This document shows, in pieces, positions 38,683-50,697 of a stretch of 64,000 bases of DNA. Origin of the DNA: Hydractinia symbiolongicarpus (Eukaryota; Cnidaria; Hydrozoa; Anthoathecata; Hydractiniidae). The position numbers and the translations under genes were made by a program. Location: assembly GCF_029227915.1 (NCBI RefSeq), contig NC_079877.1, positions 24,205,851 through 24,269,850 on the forward strand, given 5' to 3'. The notes under the pieces are model-generated. The model had not been told where the DNA came from. It worked only from the letters and a program-made list of their open reading frames with translations, and searched no databases. Positions within the stretch are counted from its first letter, which is position 1. Each line of letters starts with the position of its first letter.

Positions 38683-39837
38683 ATGCCGAAAACCAAAGTA
38701 AAAAAAGATGAAAGAACCAAGATAGCTTTGGTGAAGAAGACATATTTTAAATCGAAGTATCCAAAGAAAAAATCAGCTAAGGAAATAAAACAGAAAGAAA
38801 GCAAAAAAAATTCATTAGGACCTCCTACTAATGTTGCTGACTTTTCTATAAACTGGAAAAATTTTCTTAAGACGCAGAATGAAGAGGGTAACAGAAAAAC
38901 TAAAGAAGTTGTTTCTAAGGCTAATAAAGTACAAAAAAATAACAGTGCTGATAAACATGCCAAACAAAGAAAAAAGAGAAATTTAAATGTAGAGAATAAG
39001 GAGCAGCTCAATGGAATATTCAATAGAGAAAAAGCTATTTGGTTTGATGACGTTGATGAAAATTTATTGGAAAAAGAATGTGGCTTTAAAATGAATACGA
39101 AAAACATAGACAAGAAACAAGCTAAGAGTAGTTCTGTAAAGTCACAAATAGATGATAAAGAGAGTGAGAGGGAGGAATGTAAACAAAGTTTGGAAGATGT
39201 GAACATTACTCATTATGTTGCTCTAGATTGTGAAATGGTGGGAATTGGACGGGAAGGAAAGGAAAATGCACTAGCTAGAGTGTCATTGGTTAACTCTCTC
39301 GGTGAATGCATTTACGATAAGTTTGTTAAGCCTATTGAAAAAGTTGTCGATTATCGAACTGATGTGAGTGGAATACGCCCAGAGAATCTTAAAAACGCTC
39401 TTGATTATGAGACAGTTCAGAAAGAGGTGGCTGACATTTTAAAAGGGCGGATTTTAGTTGGTCACGCCCTGCAGAACGATTTAAAAGTGTTACTGCTTAG
39501 TCACTCCAGACGACAAATTCGAGACACTTCAAAGTATAAACCGTTTCGTGCATTGTTGAAAACTAAACGACCAGCATTGAAGAAGCTTGCTGCCAAAGTT
39601 GTTGGCAAGCAGATCCAAAGTGGCGAACATAGTTCTGTTGTTGATGCACGCGTTACTATGGAAATATACCAAAAATACAAAAAAGAATGGGAGCATTCAC
39701 TGCGTATGAAGGGTAGAAATGAAACCGATGAACAGAAAACAGTTTTTATGGGCGATCAAGAGGAAAAGAAAAAGCGTAAAAGTAATAAATGGACGAAAAT
39801 CAAACAAAGAAAAAAGAAGGAAAACTCAGAATTATAA
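38683..39837 (+). CDS. REXO4: REXO4, RNA exonuclease 4 (DEDDh 3'-5' exonuclease)
   Basis: A single 384-aa coding exon. Residues 1 to about 175 are Lys-rich and low in order, with the N-terminal motif SINWKNFL seen in REXO4/Rex4 proteins. Residues about 178-340 form the RNase T/DEDDh exonuclease domain: Exo I ALDCEMVG with D182 and E184, Exo II GHALQNDLKVL with D266, Exo III HSSVVDARVTMEIY with H316 and D321. All catalytic residues are present. The tail is again Lys/Arg-rich, suggesting nucleolar targeting. Yeast Rex4 acts in pre-rRNA processing; the human protein is of similar size. The ATG at 38683 follows a splice acceptor (TTTCTTCAG) by eight bases, so the 5' UTR is spliced or trans-spliced. 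A candidate AATAAA lies at 40173-40178. Confidence 0.93.
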   Translation: MPKTKVKKDERTKIALVKKTYFKSKYPKKKSAKEIKQKESKKNSLGPPTNVADFSINWKNFLKTQNEEGNRKTKEVVSKANKVQKNNSADKHAKQRKKRNLNVENKEQLNGIFNREKAIWFDDVDENLLEKECGFKMNTKNIDKKQAKSSSVKSQIDDKESEREECKQSLEDVNITHYVALDCEMVGIGREGKENALARVSLVNSLGECIYDKFVKPIEKVVDYRTDVSGIRPENLKNALDYETVQKEVADILKGRILVGHALQNDLKVLLLSHSRRQIRDTSKYKPFRALLKTKRPALKKLAAKVVGKQIQSGEHSSVVDARVTMEIYQKYKKEWEHSLRMKGRNETDEQKTVFMGDQEEKKKRKSNKWTKIKQRKKKENSEL

Positions 39838-40974
39838 CTTTGGTGGAACGAAAAAAAATGTGTATTAAATTTGGCCCAACCCTGTGTTTTGGGAACACAT
39901 TAAAAGTTCTAATATGATTTCTTTTTACTGAGAATCTTATAACCTTAAAAGGAAAAATTTTGGTGTGGAGAAAATTTAGCGGGTTTAACGACTTAAAATA
40001 CGCTGATTAAATCTACGCCAAATTTAAAAAAAAATTGTCAATTTTATCGCAAATGTTTTAATTAGCCAAAGAAAGACATGCTGCGTAATTAATGTGTACA
40101 TAAACATATTTTACCTTATTATGATTATATGTAAGCACTGTTTGTCCTTTTTTTGATTTAAAACATCAGATTAATAAAAGTTTTTTTATTCGCCAAATTA
40201 AACCAACGCTAAATTTAAATTATTTGAACTTTTGCCAGACGTCATTTTAGGCAATCGCTAAATTACTCCTTTCCTAAGATATATTAATTTTCAAACAGTA
40301 GGCAATTACTTTGATTTTTCCTCCAAGCTTTGATCAAGGAAACCTTTGCTAATTTCGCGATTTTTGACCTTTCTCTTTGTCTACTGAAATTTTCAAAAAT
40401 GTCTATTAGCAAAACTTTATCCAGTACAAACTTTATTAACCGAGGATCAGGGAGAATTTATCCAAAGAAAATGTGTAACTTTCAAATTGTCAAATTTTTC
40501 TTTACTTCCTGCGATGATGCCCCAAATGTTATCTTCTAAAAAAATTAATTAATAACAATCTCTGTGGAATTTCTCTTTGTACTAACACAGAAAAGGAGTT
40601 TTTTCACATGGCTTAATAATGGTTAAAAGCGAAGATTTTTTTTTTCATTTACACGTTTTTTTTTATAAGAAACTAGTCTATAAGAAACCTCAGGCTCATA
40701 AAGGCTAAATTTTATGACACATTTTGACAGGCTGAAAAAATGTCCAACTTTAAGAAACTTGGACGAAAATACGTAGAAACATAGCATATTGTTTATATAT
40801 CTTAAAATCATAATCCAAACCTTGAAAACGGTCGAATAGTAAAACATTTGAGGCTCAATTTATTAAAACTCGACGAAATACTTAGGTTTCTTTTAAAAAA
40901 AGTGTGCCATGGAAAGTTTGTTTGGAATTAAACGTAAACCTTTTTTCAAGCCAGCAATTCAAATAATATTTATG

Positions 40975-41215
40975 TTTTTGGCGAAGTAGCGAAACCTTTG
41001 TGTCGAAAATTTTGTCCCGAAAATACTTTTAGTGAGGTGTTATGTTTTAGTGTAGAAACTTGCAGGCAGAGATTTATATTCGCCAAATTTTCTAAGAGCA
41101 TTGATCTGCGAAACTATACAAACGCAGAAAAAAAATTTTCGAGAAAGCTGATGTACGCGAAAGAAAATTTTGGTGGTTAGCGAGAGTTATTGCTCACGAA
41201 ATTTTATAGGAGCAG
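40975..41215. repeat. Dispersed CGCGAAA-rich repeat
   Basis: Words such as TTCGCCAAATTTTC, ACGCGAAAGAAAATTTTGG and TAGCGAGAGTTATTGC with regular CG dinucleotides in AT-rich DNA. Related patches are at 39950-40060 and about 40185-40500. Confidence 0.45.
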
Positions 41216-42667
41216 CGGAAATTTTTACCGTATAATCTTTTGATATTGCTCATTCACGAGCTAGATTTTTGCGATTTTTTTTCCAATTAAAGATGTCAAC
41301 CCATCGCGTGTGGACAGAATGTTTGGAAAATTTCTGATTTATGCAGCAGTTACAATTTGGAATATCATGGAAAATGATTCTGTAAGGTTTGAGGCTGAAT
41401 TTAGGATAAAAAACTGTAGCAATTGCTACACGACTTGCCAGGCTTAAAATTTTGAGAGTTAGACAATTAAAGTTTAGATCAAGATAATCTAATAAATATC
41501 CCGAAAAACAGTTCTGTAATTTTTTTTTCTAATCCATAATAGCAAAGTACCGATATGAGAAGTGTAAAAGTGCATTTTGTAAAATTTTGAACAATTTTAG
41601 CAGTATTTCTTAGCGACTTTAAGCTTTATTTTTGCATCTTATTTTTTTAATTAATTTTAGCGAATGTACTAGAGAAACCGTGAAAGCTTTAACAAGCAGG
41701 CACTTCCGCAGTTTTTGATGTCATTTTTTAACTAAATGTTATACTCGTAGCAAACGGAGTATTAACCCAGCGTGTCACGCCTAAACGGCGCATTTAGAGC
41801 GCCTCGAGACGCTCTTTATTTTAGCTTTAGTGAACATAAATTAAAAAGAATTTTAGACAAACAAGAAAGCTTCCACAGTGGCAAACATGGTAATGGCACT
41901 TCAAAATTATATCATGCTTCAAATATAAAAGTGTGAACCAACATCTCCCTTAATTTATATAGATTTCTTTAACTGTTTCTTTTGAAACCCAGTTAAATTA
42001 AGTATAGGCTACGTTACAACATCCGCAAGTGCTTATGAACATGTCCCTTTGTTATGAACAGATTTAATATTTGCGAAAATCTTACATAAATTTGTTAAAT
42101 TTCTATCAAATACACAAAATTAAATCTGGCAAAACTTTTACGGAATCATCCGTGCAACGTATCCTCACATTAAATTAACTAAACTGCAACTTATTTTTGA
42201 AAAAAGTTAAAATCCTATTTACCTTATTCGTACTATATTTTGACAGGGGGAAGGGGGAAAAAATTGGCAAGATTGCATGGTGATATGCATTACATTTTTT
42301 AAGGTAAAGTCGATCTACCTATCCTAATAATACGACAACTCCGTCTGTGTGTCTGTAGCAGAAAACACACTCTTTGGCAAGTAATAATATACTGTTTCGG
42401 CGTCAGTAAACTGTAACGGATTGAGACGTCACGACATTAATTAAAATTACGAACATGAGACTAAATATCTGGTTCATCAAAAATCTTTCTAGCCCTAACA
42501 TCTTTCTGAAGGTTTTTTGAAAGCACATAATGCATTATTTTGATCAGTGTATTAATCTCTACAAAACAGAGACAAAGAGTAAGCATATTTCTATGCACAA
42601 ATTTTGTACTTCTATATAAGCCATTTCTCACGTCATCAAAATACTTGAAATAAATTGTATCTTTCAT

Positions 42668-42703
42668 TGTTTGCCTACATGGATTCTTCCATGTAGGCAA
42701 ACA
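42668..42703. repeat. Perfect 16-bp stem hairpin
   Basis: TGTTTGCCTACATGGA, loop TTCT, then TCCATGTAGGCAAACA. The stem can be extended by one more A-T pair. Confidence 0.8.
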
Positions 42704-42808
42704 ACTAGTCCGTTATACTAATTCCCTAACTATTCGTATGTATTTGTGCCAGGCAAAGTTGATTTTCCTGTCTTATACTTTTTTTACTTTTTGACATTAC
42801 AGCACGAC

Positions 42809-42899
42809 CAACCTCGTCCCCAGGACTCTTTTCTCTTGCTGAAAATCTTGGACGGCAAAAGGAACTGAGCAAAAAGAGTCCTGGGATTGCACGAGGTTG
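42809..42899. repeat. Small inverted-repeat element, CCTCGTCCC family
   Basis: AACCTCGTCCCCAGGACTCT faces AGAGTCCTGGGATTGCACGAGGTT, about 90 bp in total, with an inner segment of about 45 bp. Confidence 0.7.
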
Positions 42900-43451
42900 C
42901 AGCACAACGTCAATTTAGATTACTGCCGAATAACTTGAGACGAGATATCTATATCTGTCGTCATCTACAGGCGGCACAATCCACCCCGTTCGAAACCGAC
43001 GTTTTAATGACGTCATCGAAAATTATAATATTTAATATTTTTAGCTCAAGAAAAAAAAGCAATGGATCACAAAAACATCTTTGTCTTTGTTGCGACAGAA
43101 ATTACAGGTATAAATTCGATAGAAAAATAGAGCAATCTCACATGCAGGATTATCACAGCCAAGAATAATCCCATCCCAGACAGGTGGGAATATTACAAAG
43201 GGGAGAATAATAAGTAAATACGGTAGTTGTTTATAAAACAACCGATAATACAATCAATAAAATAACACAATAGCCTTTTTTGTGCTTCAATTTTTCACTT
43301 ACTACGAGGCTAGATTGACCTAGTCGGCCAATGAACGTAAATTAATTCCAGTACAGTTAACCCAATGAGAGAACTCTTGACTTCACGTAAAAAAAAACGA
43401 TTACTTTAGTAAACAATGTCGGTAAAACCTTTTAGTTCGTAAGAGAATTAA

Positions 43452-43533
43452 AAGGGGGCACGAGGGACATTTTCATGCGCATGCTATGGGACATGTTGCA
43501 TAGCGCGCATGAGAATGTCCCTCGTGTCCCCTT
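43452..43533. repeat. Inverted repeat with 35-37-bp arms
   Basis: AAGGGGGCACGAGGGACATT on the left is mirrored by AATGTCCCTCGTGTCCCCTT on the right; inner segments CATGCGCATGCTATG and CATAGCGCGCATG also pair with small differences. The loop is about 10 bp. It is probably a recent small transposon or a foldback element. Confidence 0.75.
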
Positions 43534-43739
43534 ACCTTCCCGTCACCTGCAGAAAATTTAGTCAGCATTGAATCATTCGCGTAGCCTATATGGGGGGGGG
43601 GGGGTGGGGTTGAAAAAATGCTCTCTGTAATTATTATTGCTTCTTAGATTAGGAAAAATTATTGCTTCTTAGATTAGATACTTTGGGTAAGACAAATCAT
43701 TTATTTTAACCTTTCAACACCAATTGGTATTTTTTGTAT

Positions 43740-44800
43740 TGTTTTAGTTTGCAGCCAGTTTCTATTTTTTCACTTAACTTGGATGATGATGACATTCTCG
43801 ACGTTATTAACACCCTAAACAAGCAGCTGTGCTATTTGCTTGACAACCAGTTTTTATGCGTTGACATTGCCTGCATATTAACTGTTCCTGTAAGGACAAT
43901 CAGAAGAAAAAATATCAGAACTTGGACTAGCTCAACGTATGTTTTACAGTCACATGGACGAGCAATCACTCGACGTTAAAGTATAACGTACTTGTATTGA
44001 ATTTCAAGAACTAAAGCAAGAGAATCTCTCTGGAGAGTTGATCCTATTTGGATTACTGAAAGATGGTTACAATCCCCAGTTTACCGACGCAAAAATTACA
44101 TACCAGCACCATTGTCCTTGTAGCACATAGATGGAAACCATAAACGTTTTCGGTTCATTATGTTTTCAGGGAATATACCTACGTATATATATACTTGTAA
44201 CTTTTTTTGTATCGCACCGTTGTACAATGTGTACAATTAATATTAAAAGTTTCTTAATGTTTCCAGCACAAGGTACCCATTACTATTTCTTATTTAGATA
44301 GCGCATAGTCGTTCATGGTGGTGTGGATGGATTTAGTAGATTCCCAGTATTCCTAAAATGTTTGAACAATAATAGAGCATCAACAGTTCCTCAGTGTTTT
44401 ACAGACACAATCCGTAAGTACGGCCTTCCTTCACGTGTCCGTTCAGACAAAGGCGATGAAAATGTAGATATTGCATGGTTCATGTTAAACCACCCCTTGC
44501 GTGGTCTAGGTCGGGGTAGTATGATTTGCAGTAAGAGTGTACACAGAGAATCGAACGTGTTTGGAGTGACGTTTTTACTGGCGTGCTGAAACTGTACTAC
44601 AATTTGTTTTACTATATGAAGATTGTGATATGTTAGACCCTTCCTGCGATATGGATCTATTCTGCTTTCATTACATATTTTTACCAAGGATAAATCGTCA
44701 TTTGGATATCTGGCGAAAACGATGGATTTGCCATAAAATGTCCTGTCCAGTTAGTAAAACCTTTCTGGCAGGGGCACATTTTAAAACGCAAGACTTTCCC
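43740..44800 (+). pseudogene. Broken integrase-core (DDE) transposon-type gene
   Basis: Pieces of one protein family appear in order but in different frames with stops between. An N-terminal helical part is at 43780-43930, a segment with MFYSHMDEQSLD near 43940, HIDGNHK near 44130 (first catalytic Asp), [15 protein letters not shown] at about 44318, [11 protein letters not shown] near 44430 (second Asp), a shifted [10 protein letters not shown] near 44550 (catalytic Glu) and HYIFLPRINRHLDIW near 44680. I know this combination from integrase-core proteins that are common in fish and cnidarian genomes. At least two frameshifts, stops near 43990 and 44125, and a gap of about 150 bp around 44160-44300 (intron or insertion) make this copy inactive. 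Exact superfamily not assigned. Confidence 0.72.
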
Positions 44801-44879
44801 TGTAAATATTATCTCTTTTAATTTTCAGATAATAGTTTTCCTCTCTTTGGATACGTTCCTGGTATCTTGATATGATATC

Positions 44880-45990
44880 AATTAGTGTGGCGTCTTTTTC
44901 CTTTAACAATCATTTCTGCAGCTTTATTCCAACAGTAGACATTGCAGCTACAGCCTCTACTTCGATTGACAGAGTAATCTGGAAACATTTCTATTAAGTG
45001 ATTCTTCACTTCAACTTTTTGGTCTTTTTTCGGTTGCATCAACATCTCTGGTATAGTTCTTTGTATACCACTGCAACTTCCATTCCAAGAATTAGCATGT
45101 TGATTCATAGTTTCTACATTTCTATTATTTGTATAAACACCGCTATCCCCCCTCCCCTTTCAGGAGATGTTGTAGAGTTGGTCTCACAAAAGATTTTGCT
45201 TGACCACAAATTGTCTTTACGAACTGTCCATTATGTCCTTCAGTTGGGACAGCTCAAACCCACCACCAAATCTAAGTTTTTCAAAAAGGGGAAATGTTAT
45301 TCATTTGTCAGTCAAACCAGCTAGTAACAGATTTAATTTTGTTTCTGTGTCTGGAGTACTTGCATCTGCTTTATTCGACAAGCAAACAAATGTCAAAACA
45401 CCATTTCTTGTTCTTAATTAGTTGTACCTATTGGCAGGTGTACCTCTCCTGCGGTTGCTGCCATGGTTTAACCGTTCTAAAGTTATTGAAAGTCCGGGTA
45501 AAACGCTGAAGGAAAGAGTTTAAGTGGAAGCAGTGACTGACTTCGATGTTAGTGCCATTGTGGTGATGTTGGTGATGCTCAAAAACCTGGTGGTGGAAGA
45601 AGCTGAAGGGTTATTTAACATTCCACTGCGAAATAATCGCGAAAACTCAGCACCAGCGTTGTCGTTAGATGTTGAGTTTCTAGTAGTTTGGCTAGTATTC
45701 GGTGGTGCTGTAAATTGTCAACCATGCTCAACAAAGTTTGTGCACATCTTGGTAAAGCCTCTAAGTTGTTGTTTTCGTCCGTCATACTTTTTCACCAGAA
45801 TTGTGGAGCAGTCGAACGGGGCTTGGCTACAGATTAAAAGAGACTGGAAAAGATGGCTGTCAAAAATAAAAACACGGCCTGTCGAAAATAAAAACATAAC
45901 ACCGTGTGCGAGAAATGGTTTCATGCGCTTAAAAATAAATAAATACCAAAGAAAATAATAAGAAAACGACAAAAATGTAGTTGCTTCCAA
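44880..45990 (-). other. Minus-strand open fragments, unidentified, possible transposon remnants
   Basis: The minus strand has several short open pieces: a 76-codon stretch at 44880-45108 with KKDQKVEVKNHLIEMFPDYS, short pieces near 45250 (GGGFELSQLKDIMDS), a Ser/Thr-rich stretch at about 45540-45720 and a piece at 45718-45800 (KKYDGRKQQLRGFTKMC). They are in different frames with stops, and lie convergent to the integrase-like fragments. I do not recognise a domain; remnants of another mobile gene are likely. Confidence 0.3.
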
Positions 45991-46138
45991 AAATCTAAAT
46001 CTAAACTCGAAAATAAAGTTATTATAATATTCTAAAAAAAAAATCCTGCCAAAAATATTTGCATAATACGAAAAAATAAAAACTACAAGGACAATAATTT
46101 TAGCACGAATTGCTCTTTATACCTCATAATGGAAGGGA

Positions 46139-46212
46139 CAACCTCGTCCCCAGGGCATCTTGTATCTTTTCTGACCCCGTGCCGGTGATACGAACATGGC
46201 CCTGGAGGAGTC
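46139..46212. repeat. Small inverted-repeat element, CCTCGTCCC family
   Basis: ACAACCTCGTCCCCAGGGCA then TCTTGTATCTTTTCTGAC; the reverse complement matches the element at 47627-47705 almost end to end. Confidence 0.7.
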
Positions 46213-46451
46213 TGATCCGATATGAAACCTGATTGGCACGGATATGTCACATAATTATTGCGTCATACAAAATATTTTGGCGAGTCGGCGAGTTTGTGGC
46301 GAACAGGAGGAAGCTGTTCGTATTAAAATGGCGGAGGAGCTTTTCATGTGAAATATTTAATAATAAGCATTACTAAGCAATCAGAGTAATAAATAAGACA
46401 TCATAAAGTAATACTGCTTACATGGAAATATTTCAATGGCTGGAAAAGTCA

Positions 46452-46740
46452 GATGTGCATCTTTTACATGGTTAGCCTCACAAATATTCAGGGATATACT
46501 CTGTCTAATATTAAGCTCTCTTTGAGCTACGCAAGCTCAATTAGGGTCAGCACTGTGTCAGACAACTCCCTGCAACATCCAACGGCCTACACAGTGCGCC
46601 ATCTCCCCAATTTCCCTCACATGGCTTGGGTTAACCCGGGGCTATAGAAATATTCAATTGTCCATATTAAATCGCCGTCAAGGGGAATCGAACACCGGTC
46701 GAGACGGACGAGAGTGATAACCCTTAAACTATGGCGTCAC
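46452..46740 (-). repeat. tRNA-derived SINE family 1 copy
   Basis: AGATGTGCATCTTTTACATG at the tail side, body blocks CTCCCTGCAACATCCAACGG and CCATCTCCCCAATTTCCCTC, then GGGGAATCGAACACCGG (reverse complement of a B-box) and ACTATGGCGTCACC at the head. Internal deletion relative to the copy at 32.3 kb. Confidence 0.75.
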
Positions 46741-47626
46741 CTTGTTTCCAAGTGGCAAGGTTTAATTTGCAGCTTTATGCAAAGAATGACGTTACATAAA
46801 ATTACTAGCTGAGAAACCTAGTGCCGCCCATAACCTTTATAGACAAAATAATTTTGAACAAAATATTGAAAATGTATTTTTTACAAAATATATGTATCAT
46901 TACGTTTTAAATTATATCAGGTTGTTATTAGTGGGCATGTTTTATTACTTTATATGCTTTGGTTACCATAAAAAATATAAAGAGGCAGTAGGTTAACCGT
47001 CGGAGCCATTTTATCATCATTTACCCGGCCTAATTCAAGAAAACTCAAAGTGCAATAACTTCGGTAAAAAAATAAAGTTATTGACTTGAAACTTGTCATG
47101 GAGTACTTTTAAACCAATCCGATAAAAGGTAATTTTACACGAGGCATGAGGCATGTTAATATGAAGTTAAATTTCTGCCTACTTTCAGTCAGGCACCTAG
47201 AATGACACGATCATTTAAAAATTATGTAGCCATATTTGCACCTTAAAGAACCAACGAAGTGCTATGGCCAGGTGGGCAAATCATTTACCAATTTCCAGGT
47301 TTCCTCTAGCTACAAGTTTTGCAACACAGTTTTGCTAGCCAACTAATTCAGTAAAATACACATAACTAAATTGCCTAATTTAGTCAAGTAAACAGCAGCC
47401 TAAATACCATGATTGTATATTTATACATTTAGAAAACAATCAAGGACAATACGGGAGCAGTTTATGTTGTGTATGAGAGGAATCAAAACAAGCTCGTCGC
47501 ACGTAAATGTGACGTAAAACGCCAAGCTCGCTTAGCTCTGCAAGGTTATATATAAAACTTTGGTTAATTGAGACAAATGCCATTAAATATTACACACAGA
47601 AAAACTGTGTATTGGAGGGTCACGTG

Positions 47627-47705
47627 ACGAGGCCTCCTCCAGGGTTATGTTCGTATCGCCGTTCCGGAGTCAGAAAAAATACAAAATGCCCTGGGGACGA
47701 GGTTG
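47627..47705. repeat. Small inverted-repeat element, CCTCGTCCC family
   Basis: GAGGCCTCCTCCAGGGTTAT on the left, AATGCCCTGGGGACGAGGTTG on the right. A further right-end-like piece lies at 47938-48000. The 118-codon minus frame across both is a by-product of these repeats. Confidence 0.65.
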
Positions 47706-48489
47706 TAGAAGGGGTTTTAAAAATAGGGGTTCTGACCCTTTTGCAACTATTGGGCCTTTCTATGCCTATGATATTAGACCAGGACATAGGCGTAGACAAG
47801 GCTGTGTTTGCTATGTTTATTTCTGCAATGTCATATCTCCAATAATAGATCATTGTAGCAGTCTTCCCGTTGATGTAAAGCCTAGGTAGGTGAATGGTAG
47901 GGAAATCTTGGTGCCAATTAATTGCACATCTTTGACCCAGGGTTTGCTGCTTGCCACACTCAATGTCCAAAGGCAAGAAAGCCCTGGGGATGAGGTTGGC
48001 AATTGCACAAAATAAATAAAATAATACAATTTTTACAAAAATCTATAATTTCTGCATCCTGTTGCTGTCTCAAATAAGTGTACTCTTTACCGCCCTGAAG
48101 AAGGAACAAAAGAATCAGAATTGTCTGGATATTTTAAGATTTGCAGAAGATTATACACTTGTAAATGACGGAAAAGATGGTCACGTCCGAATGAACGCTT
48201 GCGATTGAACATGCACTCGGGTTAAACTTCATAAGTTGATATGTTCTGTTAACTTAGCTGGCTAAGAACATAATAACATAAATGGTTTTAAAGGATTGGT
48301 CAATCTAATTAAAGTTGTACCGTCAGGGAGCAAATTATCGCTGGAGATAATAAGATTGTGTTTCTTTTTACAAAGACGATTTTTGTTAGTTCTTCCCTTG
48401 TGTTTTAGGCAACACTTTATAATAGATGAGTTTTGACTTTACGTTAGGTTTTATGTTTTTTGATAAAAAGAAATTAAAATCCGTAGAAA

Positions 48490-48625
48490 TTGAATAATAA
48501 AATGCCACTAAATTCTTTTTTTTTGCAAAGTTCTCGAAATTTACTTTTTGCAAAACACCAGGCCTTGCTAAACTTTGCGAAAATTAGTTTGCGCGAAAAT
48601 TAATTCTCGCAAGTGAAAATATGCT
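48490..48625. repeat. Dispersed CGCGAAA-rich repeat
   Basis: TTGCAAAGTTCTCGAAATTT, ACTTTGCGAAAATTAGTTTG and GCGCGAAAATTAATTCTCGC in succession. Confidence 0.45.
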
Positions 48626-50697
48626 TCACTTTGAATAAGGTTTGTTAGAAAGTGTTTATTTTTATTAAGCCTGGCAAACCTGGCAAACAGTATGTAGATA
48701 CTGTAATTCTTGAAACAGAAAGAAATTTAAACGCGTAAAGTCAATATGCCTTTTTAATATTTACAGAACAGTAAGCTTAACAAAATTTTATTCAAATGAG
48801 ATCAATTTGACGTTACATAACTTATGTGCCTCTCTTTTAAAGGCGGTTTGTTTTATGTATTTGGCTCCCTTGATATTTTTTTGTATAATCGTTCCAAAAG
48901 TTAAAACACGCGTATTAGAAAAATCCGCTCAAATTATGGTGTTCTTGACACCTAATATTCAGACGCGGCTTTTCACAAAGATAATTGGCTGGCGAATTCG
49001 GTGAAAATATTGGAGCATGCGCATTATTGTTTGTTTGATTTTGCTTCAAACATCCGCTTTGACGAGAAGTAGAAACAGTGTATTTTAATATTAACTAATT
49101 CGGTATTGACAATACGCCTCGTGAAAATCATCTCTAAACAATGGACCCTTGTTGTCCGCACTCTTCTACTGCAAAATATCTTGGACATAATGTGTTAACC
49201 ATTTTTCCTTATTCCAGTGGAGAGCATTTCTAACCCTACGCATGCGCAAAAGCACGATATAATTTGTTCTGTCACATTATAAACTAGTGCTTATAAACTT
49301 GTCAACCTCTTCCTCTGTACTTTTCTTCTTAAGATCGGAAATAATCAAGCCAATTAGTGTAACGTTTGCAATCAACGAGAGGTTTCCTTAGGAGAGATAA
49401 TCTTGTTGACAACTATTCCCCAGGCCTTTCAGTCCCTGAACAACTGTAGTGATTTCTAGTGTCTGCAGTTTAAACCTTAGAAAAGGCGAAAATCCCTGGG
49501 ATCGAAGTTCAAGGATGAAAACACGAGTTGATTCATGTCATAAAAGATAAATTTTTTGTAAACGTTATTTACATTTTTAATATGAAGTTTTTATTTTTAT
49601 TCTTTTCTCGTCAACAATAACATTGACGCCAACTGTGCAAGTTTACTTTTCAAACAGGAACTTGCAAACCACAAATTCCGAAACGACAATACAACACTGT
49701 TTACTTGACTTACTTATAAACTTTATAACAGACGTCATAAACTCGCTCGAACGTAAAAAAACACGCTCAAACAAGTCAAGCGCTTAATAATAAATAAGTT
49801 TTTCTTTACAGAATTGATGTCAGCAATGGTTGTTTATGTGAAGATAGGAAAAGCACTTGATTACGGGCGTATAAAATTTCATTGTTGTTTATTTCGATCA
49901 GTGAAAGAAGACTTCCCGCCTACACTTGTCTTTTAGATGTAGCCTGGATTACATCATTAATTTAGGCTAGGAAAGGTCGTCTTCACACAAAGATGACGTG
50001 TACCACACTTATAGGAATTTTCTAGCGCCTTCAAATTTACAGCGTGTAGCCAATAAATATATGCTAATTTTTTCAGTTTTTCTTAACTAGTGTACTGTGC
50101 TACCCCAGTGTCTACCGGACAACATAATTTCCCAGCATTTCGTGCATAATTATTTCATGTGTCCGTAGCACGACTTTTTGGCCAGACAGATAGATAGACA
50201 GACAGACAGAAGGACGACAGCTATAAGGCATGAATTTATCATAGGTATACATGAAAACTCATTAAAAATTGTATGATTTGGTAGGAGTTTTTGACCTGCT
50301 ACTTAAAAAAAAATTGTGCTTGATTTTTCTATCAAAAAATTATCATATGAATTTAACAATTGGTTCGTTTTTGATCCCGCGGTAGTTTTCAAATATTAAA
50401 CGCAAAATGACAACCTCAACCCCAACCCCTTATGGTATATGATCATATTCTTGCGTAACGCAAAAACAACTATTGAAGTACGGGAGTAATGACATTCTTT
50501 ACACAACGATCACCTCCAAAATCGGACTAACCGACAATTTTGTAATTCCGATCAGTTACTTGTTTTCAAGAACGCTGCCTCGTTTTCATTTACAATTAAT
50601 AGATAGGTATACAAATAAGTTTCTTAGCATTGGGGATATTTTTCCACAAACATAAAGAAGATTTTAATCAAAGCGCTATTAAAGTTTATGCATTTTC

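Noticed and set aside
38676-39206. 176-codon minus-strand ORF
   Set aside because: It is the antisense shadow of the Lys-rich N-terminus of REXO4.
47620-47976. 118-codon minus-strand ORF
   Set aside because: Its ends are made of CCTCGTCCC-type repeats and it shows no domain or splice signal.
50080-50245. Possible further Helitron on the minus strand (GTCTGTCTGTC tract and CTAGT)
   Set aside because: No clear TC 5' end or 3' hairpin next to CTAG was found.
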